Shown one piece after another: positions 60,535 through 64,000 of a DNA stretch of 64,000 nt (position 1 is the first letter of the stretch; every line of letters starts with the position of its first letter). Origin of the DNA: an uncultured Gammaproteobacteria bacterium (lineage in GTDB: Bacteria; Pseudomonadota; Gammaproteobacteria; Pseudomonadales; Pseudohongiellaceae); the NCBI GenBank assembly GCA_937898685.1, contig CALEJT010000005.1:1-64000 (forward strand), written 5' to 3'. The notes beneath the pieces were generated by a model that saw only the letters and a list, made by a program, of their open reading frames with translations, did no database searches and had not been told where the DNA came from. The translations under genes were made by a program, and so were the position numbers.

Positions 60535-61080
60535 ATGAACCGTCCCTTCCTCTCCCTCCCTCTCTGCGCCTGCCTGCTTCTCGCCGGTGGCTCCAGCTTG
60601 GCCGAGGGTGCGAACGAGGCCGCCAAGGTGGACTCTGCATCCAGACAGATCTTGGGCTGGGTCGAGAACATGCGCCTGATGCCGGGTAGGGCCTTGCTCA
60701 AGGCCAAGCTCGATAGCGGTGCCAAGTCCAGCGCTCTTCACGCCGAAGACATCGAATACTTCGAACAGGATGGCCGCCAGATGGTGCGTTTCACGGTGCG
60801 TGAGAATCATCGCGACAAGAACAGTGAGCGCTTCATCTATGAACGACCCCTGGTGCGGGAAGTCGCCATCAAACTTCGCCGTACGGAACAGCGCGATGAA
60901 CGCCCTGCAGTGCGCCTGGAATTCTGCATGGCCGGCAGAATGCACGAGACCTTGTTCACGTTGACGGATCGGACCAACTTCAACTATCCGGTCCTACTGG
61001 GAAGGGACTTCCTCCAGCACGGCATCGTCGTGGACTCCTCCACGACCTTTACTCAGCGTACCCGCTGTCCGCGGTCCTGA
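60535..61080 (+). CDS. Retropepsin-like aspartic protease (RimK/LysX-associated, ATP-dependent zinc protease family)
   Basis: The 181-residue product has a signal peptide (LPLCACLLLAGGSSLAEG) and a retropepsin-type domain with the catalytic Asp in KAKLDSGAKSSALHA (Asp60). The C-terminal partner strand is YPVLLGRDFLQHGIVVDSS. The family is often misnamed ATP-dependent zinc protease; sequence supports an aspartic-protease fold. First gene of a three-gene operon with the two genes below (39-base gap to the next). Confidence 0.87.
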   Translation: MNRPFLSLPLCACLLLAGGSSLAEGANEAAKVDSASRQILGWVENMRLMPGRALLKAKLDSGAKSSALHAEDIEYFEQDGRQMVRFTVRENHRDKNSERFIYERPLVREVAIKLRRTEQRDERPAVRLEFCMAGRMHETLFTLTDRTNFNYPVLLGRDFLQHGIVVDSSTTFTQRTRCPRS

Positions 61081-61119
61081 AGATCGCTCGGCAACCCCTG
61101 ACACGATAAAAGTAGTTCT

Positions 61120-62673
61120 ATGTCCCCGAAAAACACCTTGTTCTTGTCCCCTGTGGCAATGTTGGTGCTTCTGCTGACGGCAGTGGCGCTGCTGATCGTC
61201 TACCTCAAGGTCAGCTACCTGCACATGCCGCTCAAGCCGGGGGAAGAGTCGAATGTGTGGATGATCGAGGCGCGCATCGACTTCACCGGACGCAATGGTC
61301 CGGCGCGCGTGACCTTCCAGTTGCCGCAGGCCACGCCGGGTTTCACGGTGCTGGATGAAAACTTCATCTCGCGAGGCTTCGGTCTGACGATCGAAGAAGG
61401 ACGCAATGGTCGCGACGCAGTGTGGACGCGTCGTCGTTCGCAAGGTGAGCAGACACTGTTCTATCGTCAGCAGGTCTATCAGGAGAACCGCAGTTCTTCC
61501 GATCTCGCCGAGGCAGTGCCGACATCCGAGTTTCCCGCAGTTCCCGACTATCCCGAGCCGCTCGCTTCCGCCATCGACGACGTGCTGACGCGTGCGCGCA
61601 ACGAATCGGCCGACATCTTCACTTTCGCAAGTCGCCTGATCGCGATCCTTTCCGATCCCAGCGATGAGAACGTACGTGTGATCCGCGATTCGCGGCCGCG
61701 TTCCGAGTGGGTGCCGCTCCTGCAGGAGATTCTGGCTGGTGCGCGTATTCCCTCGCGCATCGTCTATGGCATTTCGCTGCGTCCCGATTTCATCGATCAA
61801 CGCCTGATCACCTGGCTGGAAGTGAACAACGGCAGTCGCTGGCGTGGTTTCAATCCCGAGACCGGCGCTGCTGGCTATCCGGAGAATTTCTACCCCTGGG
61901 TGAAAGGCCCGCAGGAAATCGTCGACACCGATGGCGTGCGCAACCTCTCGCTCAGTTTTTCGACGGCGCTTTCCACCATCAACCAGGTGGGCCTCGCGCA
62001 ACGCATGGAAGGCAAACTCGGTTCGGGCCTGATGAACTTCACGCTCTACAGTCTGCCGATCCCGACGCAGGACGTGTACAAGGTGCTGCTGATGGTGCCG
62101 CTGGGTGCGCTCGTGATCGCCTTCATGCGCGTGATGGTGGGCATCCCGACCTTCGGTACCTTCACTCCGATCCTGATCGCTCTCGCCTTCCGCGAAACGC
62201 AGTTGGGTTGGGGCGTGACGCTGTTCATCTCGATACTGTCGGCCGGTTTCCTCGTGCGCGTGGGACTGGCGAATCTGAGGTTGCTGCTGGTGCCGCGCCT
62301 CGCGTGCATGTTGATCGTGGTGATCGGCCTGATGGTGATGATGAGCCTCTTCAGCGCGCGCCTTGGCTTCACGCAGGGACTTTCGATCGCACTCTTCCCG
62401 ATGGTGATTCTGACGATGACCATCGAGCGCATGTCGATCGTGTGGGAAGAGCGCGGTACGCGTGAAACGATCAAGGAAACCATCGGTACCCTGATCGTGG
62501 CCGTGTGCGGCTACTACGTGATGACGCATCCGCATCTGATGCATCTGATGTTCAACTTCCCGGAACTGCTCTTGATCGTATTGGCCGCCTGCATGCTGTT
62601 CGGTTCGTACAATGGCTATCGCTTGAGCGAACTGTTGCGCTTCAAGGATCTCACCAAAGGTAGCAGCAACTGA
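61120..62673 (+). CDS. Inactive transglutaminase fused to a seven-helix membrane domain
   Basis: The 517-residue product has an N-terminal helix (VAMLVLLLTAVALLIVYL, about residues 12-29) and a periplasmic transglutaminase-like domain (about 100-300). That domain has RIPSRIVYGI, LITWLEVNNGSRWRGFNPETGA and no catalytic Cys. Six to seven C-terminal helices follow (for example VLLMVPLGALVIAFMRVMVG and LACMLIVVIGLMVMMSL). Genes of this type nearly always accompany the neighbouring ATP-grasp gene; the stop/start codons overlap (TGATG). Confidence 0.9.
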   Translation: MSPKNTLFLSPVAMLVLLLTAVALLIVYLKVSYLHMPLKPGEESNVWMIEARIDFTGRNGPARVTFQLPQATPGFTVLDENFISRGFGLTIEEGRNGRDAVWTRRRSQGEQTLFYRQQVYQENRSSSDLAEAVPTSEFPAVPDYPEPLASAIDDVLTRARNESADIFTFASRLIAILSDPSDENVRVIRDSRPRSEWVPLLQEILAGARIPSRIVYGISLRPDFIDQRLITWLEVNNGSRWRGFNPETGAAGYPENFYPWVKGPQEIVDTDGVRNLSLSFSTALSTINQVGLAQRMEGKLGSGLMNFTLYSLPIPTQDVYKVLLMVPLGALVIAFMRVMVGIPTFGTFTPILIALAFRETQLGWGVTLFISILSAGFLVRVGLANLRLLLVPRLACMLIVVIGLMVMMSLFSARLGFTQGLSIALFPMVILTMTIERMSIVWEERGTRETIKETIGTLIVAVCGYYVMTHPHLMHLMFNFPELLLIVLAACMLFGSYNGYRLSELLRFKDLTKGSSN

Positions 62674-63698
62674 TGTTCGCGCTCTGGACCAAGCTGCGTA
62701 AGTTGGGTGTGGTCGGGCTCAATGCCCGCAACCACAGCTACGTGATGAAGTACAACCGGCGCGAATCCTATCCGCTGGTGGACGACAAATTGCTGACGAA
62801 GAAGTTGGCGATCGAAGCAGGCATCGCGGTGCCGCGTCTCTACGGTGCAGTGTCGACGCAGCACGATCTCGCCAAGCTGCACGAGATTCTCGGCACGCAC
62901 AAAGAGTTCGTGGTGAAGCCGGCGCACGGCGCCGGCGGTGAAGGCGTGCTCGTCATCGACGGCAAGCGCAAGGAGCTCTACGTCAAACCCGACGGCAGGG
63001 CGCTATCACTCGACGAGATCAAGTATCACGCTTCCAACATCCTCAGTGGCATCTACAGTCTCGGTGGCATTCCCGATTCGGCGATGTTCGAGTATCGCGT
63101 GCGCGTGCATCCCATCCTCGAACCGATCAGTTATCGCGGTGTGCCGGACGTGCGTCTGCTCGTCTTCCGCGGTGTGCCGGCGATGGCGATGATTCGTCTG
63201 CCCACGCGTTACTCCGACGGCAAGGCCAACCTGCATCAGGGTGCGGTCGGTGTCGGCATCGACATCGCCACCGGCATCACTTTGGATGGCGTGTTCCAGA
63301 GTCGAGTCGTGCAGGAACATCCCGACTTCGGTGTGCCGCTCGCGGGTCTCCAGATTCCCGAGTGGCAGACACTGCTGGAACTCGGCGCGCGCTGTTTCGA
63401 TCTCACGGGGCTGGGCTACATGGGCGTGGACATCGTGCTCGATCGTGTGCGCGGCCCGATGATTCTCGAAATCAATGCTCGTCCCGGTCTCGCCATTCAG
63501 ATCGCCAATCAGCGGGGTCTGCAAGGACGTCTGGACAAACTCGAAGTGCTCGAGACCATTCCCTCCGATCCCAAGGAGCGTGTGCAGCTCGCGCTCGATC
63601 TCTTCGGCGGCGAAAGCGTCGTACCGCAGGTGCGCAATCCAGAATTGCTCAGTGATCCTTCTTCATTGGAAGAAGAGCCACAGGATCAAGAATCTTGA
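62673..63698 (+). CDS. ATP-grasp alpha-L-glutamate ligase-like protein (RimK/LysX type)
   Basis: Ligase expected to form amide or peptide bonds with ATP, perhaps adding glutamate to a protein or small molecule. The 341-residue cytoplasmic product begins GVVGLNARNHSYVMKYNRRESYPLVDDK. It has the ATP-grasp glycine loop VVKPAHGAGGEGVLVI (about 75-90) and the metal-binding VDIVLDRVRGPMILEINARPGL. Overlaps the transglutaminase gene by one base. A hairpin lies just past its stop. Confidence 0.92.
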   Translation: MFALWTKLRKLGVVGLNARNHSYVMKYNRRESYPLVDDKLLTKKLAIEAGIAVPRLYGAVSTQHDLAKLHEILGTHKEFVVKPAHGAGGEGVLVIDGKRKELYVKPDGRALSLDEIKYHASNILSGIYSLGGIPDSAMFEYRVRVHPILEPISYRGVPDVRLLVFRGVPAMAMIRLPTRYSDGKANLHQGAVGVGIDIATGITLDGVFQSRVVQEHPDFGVPLAGLQIPEWQTLLELGARCFDLTGLGYMGVDIVLDRVRGPMILEINARPGLAIQIANQRGLQGRLDKLEVLETIPSDPKERVQLALDLFGGESVVPQVRNPELLSDPSSLEEEPQDQES

Positions 63699-64000
63699 TG
63701 AGTAGTGTTGCTCGGTCCATGGATGACCCAAGGACTGAGCAGCGCTTTCTCGCCACACCGTTCCAATAAGTGTCTCGCAAGAATGCTGTGCTCGGCAGTG
63801 CTGGCGCAGTACGCGTACGTCGTCTTCGCTATGTTCTTTCCTTGGCTTCGCTTGGTGCAGTGAGTGAAAGTTTCCTATCGATGTCGTCTATCCATCGCGA
63901 GAAATGATCGTGATGATCTCGTCCTTCTCTCTTATCGAAATCATGTCGCTGCGCGTCTCGATTGGTTCTCGCTCCGACGCTGGTTTTGGAATCGGCGTGC
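63699..64000. other. Gene-free end of window
   Basis: No gene is seen in the last 302 bases. GCTCGGTCC...GGACTGAGC (63710-63740, 9-bp stem with one G-T pair) follows the ATP-grasp gene by 12 bases and may be a weak terminator, though only CTTTCT follows it. Confidence 0.5.

Noticed and set aside
1..64000. CRISPR arrays, tRNA or rRNA genes
   Set aside because: No regularly spaced direct repeats and no tRNA-like cloverleaf or rRNA core sequences were noticed in the intergenic stretches.

Overview
The window looks like about 64 kb of a moderately GC-rich Gammaproteobacterium chromosome. The basis is conserved housekeeping gene order, SlmA, a UbiX of the proteobacterial type, FtsEX next to FtsY, and Fe-type SodB. 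Two backbones match gene orders I know from Pseudomonas-like genomes: gmk...yicC/rph-pyrE...slmA-argB-algC-coaBC/radC-rpmB-rpmG (64-19070) and mutM/yfhL-coaD...rsmD/ftsY-ftsE-ftsX (37875-43448). I cannot name a genus. Several secreted or haem-binding families and a large TonB-dependent receptor suggest a free-living environmental or marine lineage. I see no tRNA, rRNA, CRISPR array, prophage or intact insertion sequence.

Layout. 64-699 is gmk. 950-7361 is an inserted-looking operon: ECF sigma factor, FecR anti-sigma, a 1095-residue TonB receptor with an STN domain, a monohaem cytochrome and a YVTN beta-propeller. It is followed by a terminator, an IS110-type transposase remnant and an extragenic repeat. 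7749-10123 is yicC/rph-pyrE. 10298-13434 holds small secreted or accessory proteins. 13444-21707 is slmA-argB-algC-coaBC (minus strand), radC, rpmB-rpmG, ubiX and uup.

21729-35655 is the most unusual part. It is a tightly packed run of 13 genes on the minus strand, with gaps mostly under 35 bases. It encodes a Gly/Ser/Pro-rich lipoprotein, a CsgG/TolB-like lipoprotein, a TPR-PEGA membrane protein, a PEGA-FGE-like membrane protein, a small acidic secreted protein, a MotA/TolQ/ExbB-type channel subunit, a degenerate actin/Hsp70-like plus FHA-like protein, two von Willebrand A (VWA) proteins whose single membrane helix carries an ExbD-like aspartate, two further lipoproteins, an M48 metalloprotease lipoprotein and a small zinc-ribbon-like membrane protein. 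I read it as a proton-motive-force-driven envelope machine in which VWA domains replace the usual OmpA/TolR periplasmic domain. I know of no characterised system with this gene set.

35827-44126 returns to housekeeping: an orphan HyuA-type hydantoinase/oxoprolinase subunit, mutM, yfhL, coaD, ridA, rsmD, ftsYEX and sodB. 44316-59785 is a second accessory stretch. It holds an isoquinoline-1-oxidoreductase-like molybdenum hydroxylase (iorA-iorB) behind a structured leader, two tandem paralogues with a TonB-like C-terminus, and a DUF1592-DUF1552-ankyrin operon with its own structured leader, followed by an M6 metalloprotease. 59782-60354 is a cytochrome P460-like protein. 60535-63698 is a retropepsin-like / inactive transglutaminase-7TM / ATP-grasp three-gene operon. 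The last 300 bases show no gene.
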